Source: WHSW01 sp963781265
GTDB taxonomy: Bacteria; Actinomycetota; Thermoleophilia; Solirubrobacterales; 70-9
Assembly (NCBI GenBank): GCA_963781265.1
Contig: CAWAFH010000001.1
Coordinates: 112,610 to 176,609 of the forward strand
Length of the DNA: 64,000 bases
Reading direction: 5' to 3'
This document shows, one piece after another, positions 48,465-57,094 of this stretch; within the stretch, counting starts at the first letter, position 1; every line of letters begins with the position of its first letter. The notes under the pieces are model-generated. The model was not told the origin of the DNA. It searched no databases and was given only the letters and a program-made list of their open reading frames with translations. A program made the translations under genes and the position numbers.

Positions 48465-49421
48465 ATGGCGATCCGCAATCCGAGCGATCTCACGGTGCGC
48501 GCATGGTGGCACGCGCTGCGCGACGCGGCGAAGTCGTTTCAGGCGAAGAGCCTCACCGACGCTGCAGCGGCGCTCACCTACTACTCGGTGCTCTCGATCT
48601 TCCCGGCGCTGATCGTCTTGGTCTCGCTGCTCGGCGTGGTCGGCTCGCAGGACTCGATCGACGGGCTGCTGCGGATCGCCGAGGATCTCGGCTCCTCCTC
48701 GGCCGTCGACACCCTGCGCGGCCCGATCGAGAACATCGTCGACAACTCGGGCGGCGCCGGGGTCGCGCTGGTGATCGGGATCGTCGCGGCGCTGTGGTCG
48801 GCCTCCGGGTACATCGGCGCCTTCATGCGCGCCGCGAACCTGATCTACGAGGTCGATGAGGACAGGCCGTTCTGGAAGGTGCGCCCGCTGCAGCTCCTGA
48901 TCACCCTGGTGATGACGATCGCGGTCGCCCTGATCCTGATCGCGCTGGTGCTCACCGGGCCGCTGGCGAGCGCGATCGGCGACGAGATCGGGATCGGTGA
49001 CGCCGCCCTGACCGCGTTCGAGGTCGCGAAGTGGCCGCTGCTGTTCGCGGCGGTGGTCGGCGTGATCGCGCTGCTGTACCGCTTCTCGCCGGACGCGCGG
49101 CATGAGGGCATGCGCTGGATCCTCCCCGGCAGCGTCGTGGCGACCCTCCTCTGGCTGCTGGGCTCGGTCGGCTTCAGCCTCTACGTCGCCAACTTCGGCT
49201 CCTATTCCGGCACGTACGGGAGCCTCGCCGGCGGCATCGTCCTGCTGCTCTGGCTCTGGCTCACCAACGTCGCGGTCGTCTTCGGGGCCCAGTTCGCGGC
49301 CGAGCTCGAGCGCACCGCCAACGCCGCTCGCCACCCGACCGCCCCGGGCGAGCCCGTCTCGATCGATCCGGGCGAACGCGACGAGGCGGCGCACTACTCG
49401 CCGGTCGCCGAGCGGCGCTGA
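48465..49421 (+). CDS. YihY/BrkB-family membrane protein
   Basis: The 318-residue integral membrane protein begins with a soluble helix, then DAAAALTYYSVLSIFPALIV, the family's diagnostic first membrane region. ALWSASGYIGAFMRAANLIY and GIVLLLWLWLTNVAVVFGAQ are also typical. Six membrane segments are visible. The family was once called ribonuclease BN but has no nuclease motif; its function is unknown, with proposed roles in lipid or envelope transport. ATG 48465 is supported by the family start and the promoter position. Confidence 0.88.
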   Translation: MAIRNPSDLTVRAWWHALRDAAKSFQAKSLTDAAAALTYYSVLSIFPALIVLVSLLGVVGSQDSIDGLLRIAEDLGSSSAVDTLRGPIENIVDNSGGAGVALVIGIVAALWSASGYIGAFMRAANLIYEVDEDRPFWKVRPLQLLITLVMTIAVALILIALVLTGPLASAIGDEIGIGDAALTAFEVAKWPLLFAAVVGVIALLYRFSPDARHEGMRWILPGSVVATLLWLLGSVGFSLYVANFGSYSGTYGSLAGGIVLLLWLWLTNVAVVFGAQFAAELERTANAARHPTAPGEPVSIDPGERDEAAHYSPVAERR

Positions 49422-49506
49422 CGACCGCCCGTCAGAACCCCGCCGCTCCGCCCGACTACCCCCACATGAGCGCAACCCGGAGAGATCGGCCGTCCGGCCC
49501 TCTGTC

Positions 49507-49512
49507 TAATTT
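49507..49512 (+). promoter_or_regulatory. -10 box of the OB-HD protein gene
   Basis: TAATTT lies 7 nt before ATG 49520. Confidence 0.55.
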
Positions 49513-49519
49513 GAGATCG

Positions 49520-50554
49520 ATGAGTGGTCAGGGTCAGATCGAGCCCCTGCAGGCGCCCCTCGAGGCGCCGGCGCCGGTCGCGGTGCCGCTGATGCGCACC
49601 TTCATCCGCGACCTCGCCGAGGGCGACTCGGTCGCCGCGGCGTTCGCGGTGCGCGAGCGCGAGCGGCGCAGCCGCCGCGATGGCGACGACTTCCTGCGCC
49701 TCGTGCTCGCCGACCGCACCGGCTCGGTCGAGGCGGTCGTCTGGGATGAGGTCGAGGCGTGCTTCGAGGGCACCGCGCCGGGGACGGTCGTCTTCGTCGA
49801 GGGGCGGTTCTCGATCCATCCCCGATACGGCGCCAAGATCACCGTCCGCTCGCTGCGGGCCGCGAGCGAGGACGAGTACGAGCACGAGGACCTCGCCGAG
49901 GGCCCCCCGGTCGCGCCAGACGTGCTCGAGGCCGACCTGCGGTCCCTGCTCGAGACGATTCAGAACCCGCAGCTCCGGCAGCTGCTCGACCGGTTCTTCG
50001 CCCCTGACTCGAAGATCTGGAAGCGCTTTCGCGTCGCGCCGGCGGCGAAGTACTACCACCAGGCGTATCCCCACGGGCTCATGGACCACACGGTCTCGGT
50101 CGCCCAGGCGGTGAGCGCGGCGGCGGCGGCGTTCCCGGGCCTCGACCGCGACATCGCGGTCACCGGAGCGCTGCTGCACGACATCGGCAAGACCCAGGCC
50201 TACAACGACGACCCGCTCGCCATCGACCTCACCGATGCCGGCCGCCTGCTCGGCGAGATCCCGCTCGGCTACTACCTGGTGCGGCGCACGATCGAGACGA
50301 TCGACGGGTTCGACCCCGAGCTCGCCCAGGCGGTCCTGCACATCGTCCTCTCGCACCACGGCAAGCTCGAGAACGGCTCACCGGTTGTCCCGGCGACCCG
50401 CGAGGCGACCCTCGTGCACGCGATGGACAACCTCGGCGGCACGCTCGGCAGCTTCGACCGGATCGAGCGCGAGCTGCCGGACGGCCAGACCTGGTCGCGC
50501 TTCGACCGCGGGCTCGACTCGGCCGCGTACTTCGGTTCCCGTCGCGCTGCGTGA
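49520..50554 (+). CDS. OB-fold/HD-domain 3'-5' exoribonuclease-like protein (YhaM-like)
   Basis: The 344-residue protein has an N-terminal OB fold (DDFLRLVLADRTGSVEAVVW, VVFVEGRFSIHPRYGAKITV) and an HD phosphohydrolase domain. Metal ligands are in HGLMDHTVSVAQ and AVTGALLHDIGKTQAYND, and a later HIVLSHHGKLENGSP carries further histidines. The order and spacing match B. subtilis YhaM/Cbf1, a 3'-5' exoribonuclease that also acts on DNA. ATG 49520 is chosen for the -10 box 7 nt upstream; an in-frame start at 49466 would add 18 residues. Confidence 0.85.
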   Translation: MSGQGQIEPLQAPLEAPAPVAVPLMRTFIRDLAEGDSVAAAFAVRERERRSRRDGDDFLRLVLADRTGSVEAVVWDEVEACFEGTAPGTVVFVEGRFSIHPRYGAKITVRSLRAASEDEYEHEDLAEGPPVAPDVLEADLRSLLETIQNPQLRQLLDRFFAPDSKIWKRFRVAPAAKYYHQAYPHGLMDHTVSVAQAVSAAAAAFPGLDRDIAVTGALLHDIGKTQAYNDDPLAIDLTDAGRLLGEIPLGYYLVRRTIETIDGFDPELAQAVLHIVLSHHGKLENGSPVVPATREATLVHAMDNLGGTLGSFDRIERELPDGQTWSRFDRGLDSAAYFGSRRAA

Positions 50555-50629
50555 CCTCGCGGCCGCTTCGCGCGGGGTTCGAGGGGATATCGCTCTACAC
50601 GGACAGCGGCACTCTGGAAGAGTCCAACC

Positions 50630-50971
50630 ATGCCCACCGACTGGCGCCGAGAGCTGCTCTCCCTGATCCGCAACCTAACGAAGCAGGCCGCTCCCGAAGT
50701 GGTCGAGGAGATCAAATGGCGCAAGCCATCGAACCCTCTCGGCGTCCCGGTTTGGTCCCGCGACGGGATCATCTTCACCGGCGAGACCTACAAGGACAAG
50801 GTGAAACTCACTTTCTTCAAGGGAGCTGCCTTGGAGGATCCAGCCGGTCTCTTCAACTCCAGCCTCGAGGGCAAGACGAGGCGCGCCATCGACCTCCACG
50901 AAAAAGACGCCATTGACGAGGAGGCCTTCAAAGCCCTCGTCCGCTCTGCGGCTGAGCTGAACGCGTCGTAG
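50630..50971 (+). CDS. DUF1801-type small protein
   Basis: The 113-residue protein reads VVEEIKWRKPSNPLGVPVWS, IIFTGETYKDKVKLTFFKGA and RAIDLHEKDAIDEEAFKALV, the YdhG/DUF1801 fold. The function of the family is not established. Its codon use is slightly less G/C-biased than the neighbours', which could mean later acquisition. It starts 75 nt after the exonuclease gene. Confidence 0.75.
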   Translation: MPTDWRRELLSLIRNLTKQAAPEVVEEIKWRKPSNPLGVPVWSRDGIIFTGETYKDKVKLTFFKGAALEDPAGLFNSSLEGKTRRAIDLHEKDAIDEEAFKALVRSAAELNAS

Positions 50972-51027
50972 CCCGCGGAGGTCCGCTTTGGATGGCGAGT
51001 TGCCGCCGCTCCCGGCTCAGCGCCGGT

Positions 51028-51330
51028 TCAGTTGAAGCGGCTGATGCAGCGGCTGATCTGCTGCTGGTTCGCGCCGCCGTCGTTCACGGCGCGCTCGATG
51101 CAGTTCTGAAGACGCCCGGTATCGGAGCTCGAATCAAAGGCGCTGTCGATCTGGTCCTGGATGTCGCCCGGGAGGTTGTCGAAGCCGTTGAACGAGTTGC
51201 TGAAGCTGTCGAAGGCCGAGTTGGTGGTGTCGAGGGTGGGCTTGACGATGAACAGGTAGACGGCTCCGAGGATCGCGACCGTCGTGACGATCTTGATGAT
51301 CGGGTTGATGACTGTGCCGGCGCCAAGCAT
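51028..51330 (-). CDS. Small membrane-anchored protein, paralogue 2
   Basis: The 100-residue protein begins MLGAGTVINPIIKIVTTVAI, continuing into one membrane helix (LGAVYLFIV). A short helical, acidic C-terminal region follows with two cysteines (LQNCIERAV, ISRCISRFN). The N-terminal 30 residues are nearly identical to those of the gene upstream on the same strand, while the rest differs. The family is not recognised. ATG 51330 lies 35 nt after the stop of the paralogue, behind a purine-rich GGGGGA. Confidence 0.6.
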   Translation of the reverse strand: MLGAGTVINPIIKIVTTVAILGAVYLFIVKPTLDTTNSAFDSFSNSFNGFDNLPGDIQDQIDSAFDSSSDTGRLQNCIERAVNDGGANQQQISRCISRFN

Positions 51331-51365
51331 GTGGTCCCCCGCGGGGCGCGGATCGACGCGGAACC

Positions 51366-51875
51366 CTAACCGAACAGGAGGTCGTCGGCGAGGTTTCTGC
51401 ACCGCTGCATCGCCGCCGTTGCGAAGCCGGCGGCCTTGACGCAGTCGCGCACGCGCTGCGCCCCGGCACCGTCTCCCTGCGCGTCGAGGCTGTCCGCGTA
51501 GGAGAGGGCGAAGCTGCGATCCGACTGCACGGTGTGGACGAGCTTCTCGCCCTGGTCCTCGCAGCGCGACATCGCCCGCGCGTCGTCGCCGGCCTGCTTG
51601 ATGCAGCCCTTGATCTCGCGCGCCGCCGCCGGCCAGGTGCCCTGCAGACTGCCGGCGAACGACTCGGCGCGGGTGCGCGAGAAGTCGAGGTCGAAGTCGG
51701 TGCTCGCCTGCTGGCTCTGCTGCTGGGCGTTGCGCACCTGGTCGTTGACCGAGTCGATCGCGTTCTCGGTCGTGTCCAGGACCGGGCGCACGATGAAGAT
51801 GCCGACGGCGGCCAGAATCGCCACCGTCGTGATCACCTTGATGATCGGGTTGATCACGGTCCCCGCGCCGAGCAC
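51366..51875 (-). CDS. Small membrane-anchored protein, paralogue 1
   Basis: The 169-residue protein begins MLGAGTVINPIIKVITTVAI with one membrane helix. The extracytoplasmic or cytoplasmic helical region that follows holds four cysteines (IKGCIKQ, MSRCEDQ, RDCVKAA, MQRCRNL) in two CX16-20C pairs. GTG 51875 has TAGATT 6 nt upstream on its strand, so it is probably leaderless. It is the first gene of a two-gene unit with its paralogue. Function is unknown; the cysteine pairs could form disulfides if exported. Confidence 0.6.
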   Translation of the reverse strand: MLGAGTVINPIIKVITTVAILAAVGIFIVRPVLDTTENAIDSVNDQVRNAQQQSQQASTDFDLDFSRTRAESFAGSLQGTWPAAAREIKGCIKQAGDDARAMSRCEDQGEKLVHTVQSDRSFALSYADSLDAQGDGAGAQRVRDCVKAAGFATAAMQRCRNLADDLLFG

Positions 51876-51881
51876 GCGCAG

Positions 51882-51887
51882 AATCTA
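51882..51887 (-). promoter_or_regulatory. -10 box of the paralogue pair
   Basis: TAGATT on the minus strand lies 6 nt before GTG 51875. Confidence 0.5.
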
Positions 51888-51979
51888 ACGCGACCGTCCC
51901 CCGTCAGGGCGGAAATAGCGCAGTTTGCGCGTCCGCCCGGCGCCGGAGCCCCGAGCGGCCAATATCCTCGACCCGAGGT

Positions 51980-54046
51980 ATGGCGAAGGACACCGAGAAG
52001 CTGATCCGCCAGCTCTCGTTGATCTCATTCTTGATGGCCAACCGCCGGCCGGTGTCGGCGCTGGAGATCAAGCGCGAGGTCGAGGGCTACAGCTCGATGA
52101 ACGAGGATGCGTTCGCGCGCCGCTTTTACGCCGACCGCGCCGAGCTCGAGAGCCTCGGGATCTCGCTCCAGGTCGAGAAGCCCTCCGAGGGCTTCTTCGA
52201 GGCGGAGCTCTACGCCCTGCCGCCCGAGAACTACTACCTGCCCGCGATCGAGTTCTCGGACCCCGAGCTCGCCGCCCTGCGCACCGCGCTCAGCCTGCTC
52301 GACGGCGAGTTTGCCTACGCGGAGCCACTGCGCCTCGCTCTGCAGCAGGTCTCCTGGGGTCGGCCGAGCCCGATCACCGAGCAGGAGGAAGCGCCGATCG
52401 ACGTCAAGCTCTCGAACGCCGGCGCCGGGCGCGAGCTGTCGCAGCGCCTGGCGAAGATCGAGACGGCGATCTCACGCCGCAAGACGATCGAGTTCTCCTA
52501 CTACTCGCTGCAGCGCGACGACCTGTCCGACCGCAAGGTCAACCCCTACCACCTGGTCTTTCGCGACGGCCAGTTCTATTTGATCGGCTACTCGCACGAG
52601 CGCGAGGGCACCCGGGTGTTTCGCCTCTCGCGGATCCGCGGCAAGGTCTCCTACGCGACCAAGGCCGAGCACGACTTCGGCGCCCCCGAGGACTTCGACC
52701 CCCGTGACTACGGTCGCCGCGCCGACTGGCAGATGGGCGAGACCAAGGGAACGGCGAAGGTCTTCCTGCGCGAGCGGATCGCCTGGCTGGTCGAGCGCGA
52801 CTTCAGCCGCCACGGCTCGTTCCGCAAGGCCGAGCGCGGCGACGCGGTCAAGGGCCGCGGGACGATCTTCGAGACCGAGTACTCGTCGGCGCGCCAGCTG
52901 ATCTCGTGGGTGCTCTCGTGGCGCGAGAACGCCCGCCTGCTCGACCCACCCGAGCTCGCGGCGGAGGCGGACGAGCGCCTCGCGCTGCTGCGCACCCGCC
53001 ACCGCGGCGAGTTCGACGTCGCGAAGACGGTCAGCCGGCCGTTCGCCGAGGGCAACGGGCGCCGCAACGGCACCTCGCGCGGATCCAACGGACGCGCCGA
53101 GTCGGTGATCCGGCCGGAGCGCCTCGCCCGCCTCGTGACGCTGGCCGGGCTGCTGATCGGCGCGGCCCGCGAGGACGGCAGCCTGCCGACCAGCCAGGTG
53201 CTCGACGAGCTCAACATCTCGCTCGAGGAGCTGCACGAGGACCTCGACGTCCTCAACGTCGTCAACTTCGGCGGCGGCACGTACGTCCTCTACGCCGAGA
53301 TCACAGGCGACCGGATCGAGGTCGACCCCGACACCTACGGCGACAACTTCGCGCGCCCGGCGCGCCTGCTCCCGCTCGAGGCGAAGGCGCTGGTCGCCGC
53401 GATCGACCTGTTCGGCGATCACCTGCCGCAGTCGGGCTTGCAGACGGCGCGCGGCAAGATCATCGAGGCGCTCGGCCACGACCCGTCGCATGAGGGCCTC
53501 GAGATCGCCCCCGGCCGCGACGACTCCTCGGTCGTGCGGACGGTCAACGAGGCGATCCAGGAGCACCGGGTACTCGAGCTCCAGTACTACAAGGAAAACG
53601 AAGACGACTTCGTCAAGCGCGAGGTCGAGCCGTACCAGCTGGTCAAGGGCCCGGAGGGCTGGTACCTCGGCTGCTTCGACCTCGGGCGCGGCGACACGCG
53701 CCACTTCCGCCTCGACCGGATGAAGGAGGCGGCGATCGGCGACGCCGGGTTCGAGCCGCGCGAGGGGGTCGAAGAGATGCTCGCCGAGCAGGAGTGGCTC
53801 GTCCACGGAGAGGTGACCACCGCCGGGATCGCCCGGGTCTGGGTCGCCCCCGACCGGGCCCGCTGGCTGCGCGAGCAGCGCACCGTGGTCGAGGAGCTCT
53901 CGGACGGCGCCGTCGTGGTCGAGGTCCCGTACGGGTCCGACGACTGGCTCGCCCGCGAGGTGCTCAAGGGCGTCGGCGACCTGGTCGTGCTCGAGCCGAG
54001 CGAGGCCCGCGAGGCCGTGCTCAAGGCCGTCGGCACGTCCAAGTAG
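51980..54046 (+). CDS. pafBC: PafBC-type WYL-domain transcriptional activator, single chain
   Basis: The 688-residue protein is a tandem fusion of two HTH-WYL units, corresponding to PafB and PafC of mycobacteria, which activate the LexA-independent DNA-damage response. Unit 1 has an N-terminal winged helix (KLIRQLSLISFLMANRRPVS) and a WYL domain (IEFSYYSLQRDDLSDRKVNP). A Gly/Asn/Arg-rich linker (about residues 355-375) leads to unit 2, with RLVTLAGLLIGAAREDGSLP and a second WYL domain (LELQYYKENEDDFVKREVEP). ATG 51980 gives the family start. It is followed after 7 nt by an MBL hydrolase gene. Confidence 0.85.
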   Translation: MAKDTEKLIRQLSLISFLMANRRPVSALEIKREVEGYSSMNEDAFARRFYADRAELESLGISLQVEKPSEGFFEAELYALPPENYYLPAIEFSDPELAALRTALSLLDGEFAYAEPLRLALQQVSWGRPSPITEQEEAPIDVKLSNAGAGRELSQRLAKIETAISRRKTIEFSYYSLQRDDLSDRKVNPYHLVFRDGQFYLIGYSHEREGTRVFRLSRIRGKVSYATKAEHDFGAPEDFDPRDYGRRADWQMGETKGTAKVFLRERIAWLVERDFSRHGSFRKAERGDAVKGRGTIFETEYSSARQLISWVLSWRENARLLDPPELAAEADERLALLRTRHRGEFDVAKTVSRPFAEGNGRRNGTSRGSNGRAESVIRPERLARLVTLAGLLIGAAREDGSLPTSQVLDELNISLEELHEDLDVLNVVNFGGGTYVLYAEITGDRIEVDPDTYGDNFARPARLLPLEAKALVAAIDLFGDHLPQSGLQTARGKIIEALGHDPSHEGLEIAPGRDDSSVVRTVNEAIQEHRVLELQYYKENEDDFVKREVEPYQLVKGPEGWYLGCFDLGRGDTRHFRLDRMKEAAIGDAGFEPREGVEEMLAEQEWLVHGEVTTAGIARVWVAPDRARWLREQRTVVEELSDGAVVVEVPYGSDDWLAREVLKGVGDLVVLEPSEAREAVLKAVGTSK

Positions 54047-54053
54047 GAGGGTC

Positions 54054-54752
54054 GTGGCCGAGTTCGAGCGGCTGGTCGCCCCGAACCCGGGCCCGATGAC
54101 GCTCGAGGGCACGAACACCTACGTGGTCGAGCGCGACCCGGCCTGGGTGATCGACCCGGGACCCGACGACCCGGGCCACCTCGAGCGTGTGCGAGCCGCG
54201 GGGCAGGCGCGCGGCGGGATCGGCGGCGTCCTGCTCACGCATGGCCACGCCGATCACACCGAAGGGGTCGAGCCGCTCGGCGCGCCGCTCGCGGCGCCCG
54301 GTGAGGCACCGCTGGAGGCAATCCCGACCCCGGGCCACGCCGCCGACCACGTCAGCTTCGTCGCGGGCACCGTCTGCTTTTGCGGTGACCTGATCCTCGG
54401 CCACGGGTCGGCGATCGTCCCGCCGGCCTCGCACGGCGGGTCCCTCGCCGACTACATGGACTCGCTGCGGAAGCTTGAGGCGCTCGAGCTCGAGCTGCTC
54501 GCCCCGGGGCACGGCGCGCCCATCGACGACCCGGCGGCGAAGATCGCCGAGTACCTCGACCATCGGCTCGCCCGCGAACAGGCGCTGGTCGCCGCCCTCG
54601 CGGCCGGCGAGCGCTCCCGAGGCCGGCTGCTCGACGCGGCCTGGGCCGACGTCCCCGAGCCGATGCGCCCGGCCGCGGCCATGGCGATGCAGGCGCACCT
54701 GGAGAAGCTCGAGGCCGAGGGCGCGCTCGACCCGGGCGAGTTGATTGACTGA
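54054..54752 (+). CDS. Metallo-beta-lactamase-fold hydrolase
   Basis: The 232-residue hydrolase has the metal-binding motif LLTHGHADHTEG, further ligands in IPTPGHAADHVSF and FCGDLILGHGS, and the C-terminal LLAPGHGAPIDDP. The pattern and the helical C-terminal extension (LDHRLAREQALVAAL) are those of LACTB2-like or glyoxalase II-like members, in which endoribonuclease or thioesterase activity is known. The specific substrate is unknown. GTG 54054 overlaps the region of a GGAGG ribosome binding site after the pafBC stop, suggesting co-expression. Confidence 0.82.
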   Translation: MAEFERLVAPNPGPMTLEGTNTYVVERDPAWVIDPGPDDPGHLERVRAAGQARGGIGGVLLTHGHADHTEGVEPLGAPLAAPGEAPLEAIPTPGHAADHVSFVAGTVCFCGDLILGHGSAIVPPASHGGSLADYMDSLRKLEALELELLAPGHGAPIDDPAAKIAEYLDHRLAREQALVAALAAGERSRGRLLDAAWADVPEPMRPAAAMAMQAHLEKLEAEGALDPGELID

Positions 54753-54758
54753 CGCCGC

Positions 54759-55229
54759 GTGCCCAGTCGCCGCGACCAGATCAAGCTGAGCGAGGCCGAG
54801 CAGGCGGAGCTGCTCGACTCCGAGCGCATCGTCATCGTCAGCTCGATCGGCCCGCGCGGCTGGCCGCACTCGATGCCGATGTGGTTCACCGTCCGCGACG
54901 GCGAGCTCTGGGTGTGGACCTTCGCCAAGTCGCAGAAGGTTCGCAACCTCGAGCGCGATCCGCGGGCGACCCTGCTGGTCGAGACCGGGACCGAGTACAC
55001 GGAGCTGCGCGGAATCCAGATCGAGGCCGAGGCGGAGCTGATCCGCGCGACGCCGGAGGTCGCCGCCTTCGGTCGCGAGCTCGCGATCCGCTACACCGAC
55101 GGGATCGACTCGATCGAGGGCGACGCCGCGGCGGCCCTCGAGGCCCAGGCCGCGAAGCGGGTGGCGATCAGATTCGAACCCATCCGCACCGCGACCTGGG
55201 ACCACCGAAAGCTCGGCGGCACGTACTAG
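54759..55229 (+). CDS. Pyridoxamine 5'-phosphate oxidase-like/F420-type flavin-binding protein
   Basis: The 156-residue split-barrel protein reads RIVIVSSIGPRGWPHSMPMW, VWTFAKSQKVRNLERDPRAT and LRGIQIEAEAELI, as in PPOX-class F420- or FMN-dependent reductases and heme oxygenases of actinobacteria. GTG 54759 lies 6 nt after the MBL stop, so the three genes from pafBC probably form one operon. Cofactor choice cannot be decided by eye. Confidence 0.8.
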   Translation: MPSRRDQIKLSEAEQAELLDSERIVIVSSIGPRGWPHSMPMWFTVRDGELWVWTFAKSQKVRNLERDPRATLLVETGTEYTELRGIQIEAEAELIRATPEVAAFGRELAIRYTDGIDSIEGDAAAALEAQAAKRVAIRFEPIRTATWDHRKLGGTY

Positions 55230-55236
55230 CTCGGCG

Positions 55237-56349
55237 TTAGCGCTTGGCGGTGCTGCCGCCGGTGAGCTTCGTGAACTCCTTGTAGGAGGGCTTCGCCTGG
55301 CCGCTGGTGGTCAGCAGGCCCGAGCTCGAGCACCAGGAGCAGATGCTCGTGGTCGAGTCCTGCCAGCTGAACCAATCCACGGCTTCGACATGCAGCTTGT
55401 TGCGCTGCTTGGCGAAGTACTTGTAGATGTCCTTGAGCAGGCTCGCCTGGCCCTTCTTGCCCCGGTTGAGCGAGTTGCCGCCCTTCTTGGAGCCGGCGCC
55501 GACCTCGGTCACATACATGGAGGCGCCCGAGTCGTGGGCCTTCTTCATCACCTGCCGGTAGAGGTCGATCTGCGCGGTGACCTTGCCGATCGTCGCGCCG
55601 TACGGATGCGGAGCGACGGCGTCGAACGTGTCCTTGACGCCCTTGACCTTGTAGAGCTTCGCCAGGTACTTGGAGCCCTGGATCGCCTTGCGCGACCCGG
55701 CCAGCTCCGGCATGCCGCCGAGCACGACGTCAGCCGACGGATCGCGCTGGTTGATCGCCTCGTTGGCGGCCGCGAGCACCTTCGCGTAGTGCTTCGGGTC
55801 CGGCTTCGGCAGGAAGAAGCTCTTCGAGTTCTGCTCGTTGAGGATCTGCCAGACGTGAATCGGGTCCTTGGGCACCTCGGGGTGGAGGGTCCAGAACTCG
55901 CCGTCCGGGCCGTAGCGATCGACGGCCTCGCCGACGAACGACTTGAACGCGTCCAGCGCGGCGGCCGACTTCGGTGCGTAGAGGCCGCACTTCGAGGACG
56001 GGCAGTTGACGCCGTCGAGGTCCTGCGCGACGTAGTTCGGCGTTCCGAAGATGAACGGCTGGACCTCGATCCCGTTCGTCGCGGCCTCGAGGACCAGCGG
56101 ATCGAACGACGACCAGTCGTTGTCGCTGGTGCCGGTCGCCTTGTCGACGGCCGCCCAGGTGAGGATCGTCCTCACGGTGCCGACCTTGCCCGAGCTCATC
56201 CGCTCGAAGTCCTTGGCGCCAAGCGACGTCTGCGGGACGACGCCGAAGAACGACGCCGGTGCCTTGGCCGCGCTGGTGCCGACCCCCACGGTCAGCATCG
56301 CGAGCGCCGCCACGGCCACCGTGAGCGTCGCGCGTGCGTTCCTGATCAA
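55237..56349 (-). CDS. Secreted clan GH-A glycoside hydrolase-like protein
   Basis: The product, about 370 residues, starts with a signal peptide (LTVAVAALAMLTVGVGTSAA). A TIM-barrel follows with the acid/base in IHVWQILNEQNSKSF and the nucleophile in MYVTEVGAGS, the NE and TE pair typical of GH5/GH39-type enzymes. Lys-rich loops are frequent. TTG 56349 is preferred because GGAGG lies 8 nt upstream; the frame also offers ATG 56379. The substrate is probably a surface or environmental beta-glycan. Confidence 0.72.
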   Translation of the reverse strand: MIRNARATLTVAVAALAMLTVGVGTSAAKAPASFFGVVPQTSLGAKDFERMSSGKVGTVRTILTWAAVDKATGTSDNDWSSFDPLVLEAATNGIEVQPFIFGTPNYVAQDLDGVNCPSSKCGLYAPKSAAALDAFKSFVGEAVDRYGPDGEFWTLHPEVPKDPIHVWQILNEQNSKSFFLPKPDPKHYAKVLAAANEAINQRDPSADVVLGGMPELAGSRKAIQGSKYLAKLYKVKGVKDTFDAVAPHPYGATIGKVTAQIDLYRQVMKKAHDSGASMYVTEVGAGSKKGGNSLNRGKKGQASLLKDIYKYFAKQRNKLHVEAVDWFSWQDSTTSICSWCSSSGLLTTSGQAKPSYKEFTKLTGGSTAKR

Positions 56350-56513
56350 GATCAATTCCTCCGTCTCATTGCTTTCCATCTACCCCAACACGGGTCCGCG
56401 CGATGGGTCGCGGTCAGCCGACCGCTCTGGATCCCCCATCCGGGTGAGCGTCCGCGGCACGAGCCAGAGGGACGCTCGGCGGGCGAGGGTAGCGGGGCTG
56501 CGCCGCCGCGCCG

Positions 56514-57065
56514 TCAGAAGGGGTTGGTGAACACGGAGTCGACGCTGGCGATACGGCGCCCGCGCCGATCGAGCCCTCGGACCCGGGTCACCACCTGATT
56601 GGTCGCCGCGGCGCTCTCGGCGAGGTTCGCGCCGGCAGCGAAGAACCGGCCCCGAAAGCCCCACCCGGGCGGCGCCGCGACCGTGCGCAGCCGCTGGGCG
56701 GGCGCGCCGAGGAAGACGATCTTGATCGTGCGCACCTTGGTCCCCGCGACCCCGGCGACCAGCGCGGCCGCGCTCGGCAGGCCGAGCGGCCGCTGGCCGA
56801 CCGCGCTCAGGCCGCGCTTGCCGGGCGCCTCGAACTGGCTCGAGTAGCTCTGGTAGAGGATGCCGAGGTTGTCGTAGAGGTCGAGCAGGGTGGTGTTCGG
56901 CTGCAGCGCGTTGGCCTGCCAGGTCGAGTCGAGCGAGGGGAACGCGCCGCCGCCGAGGCTCGTGAACTCGGGCTCCTGGGCACTCGCCGCCGGGCTCGAT
57001 AGCGCCAGCGCGACCCCCGCCAGCGCGATCGCCGCACCGAACCTCCCTCGGGCTGCACTCCACAT
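56514..57065 (-). CDS. Exported protein of unknown function, 183 aa
   Basis: A signal peptide (AIALAGVALALSSPAASA, cleavage after ASA) precedes about 155 residues containing FTSLGGGAFPSLDSTWQANA and TIKIVFLGAPAQRLRTVAAP, probably a beta-rich extracellular domain. The basic C-terminus reads RRIASVDSVFTNPF. No family is recognised. It lies upstream of the secreted glycoside hydrolase gene on the same strand, 164 nt apart, and diverges from rmlA. The gap 56350-56513 holds the hydrolase ribosome binding site and nothing else I can identify. Confidence 0.6.
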   Translation of the reverse strand: MWSAARGRFGAAIALAGVALALSSPAASAQEPEFTSLGGGAFPSLDSTWQANALQPNTTLLDLYDNLGILYQSYSSQFEAPGKRGLSAVGQRPLGLPSAAALVAGVAGTKVRTIKIVFLGAPAQRLRTVAAPPGWGFRGRFFAAGANLAESAAATNQVVTRVRGLDRRGRRIASVDSVFTNPF

Positions 57066-57075
57066 CTCGATCCCA

Positions 57076-57085
57076 ACGCTAGCCT
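57076..57085. promoter_or_regulatory. Overlapping divergent -10 boxes
   Basis: A GCTAGC palindrome presents TAGCCT (57080-57085) on the plus strand, 9 nt before the rmlA ATG, and TAGCGT (57081-57076) on the minus strand, 10 nt before ATG 57065. Confidence 0.45.
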
Positions 57086-57094
57086 CCCCGGGCG

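Noticed and set aside
49422..49519. Upstream extension of the YhaM-like protein to 49466
   Set aside because: The extra 18 residues are atypical and the -10 box lies inside that stretch, so ATG 49520 fits better.
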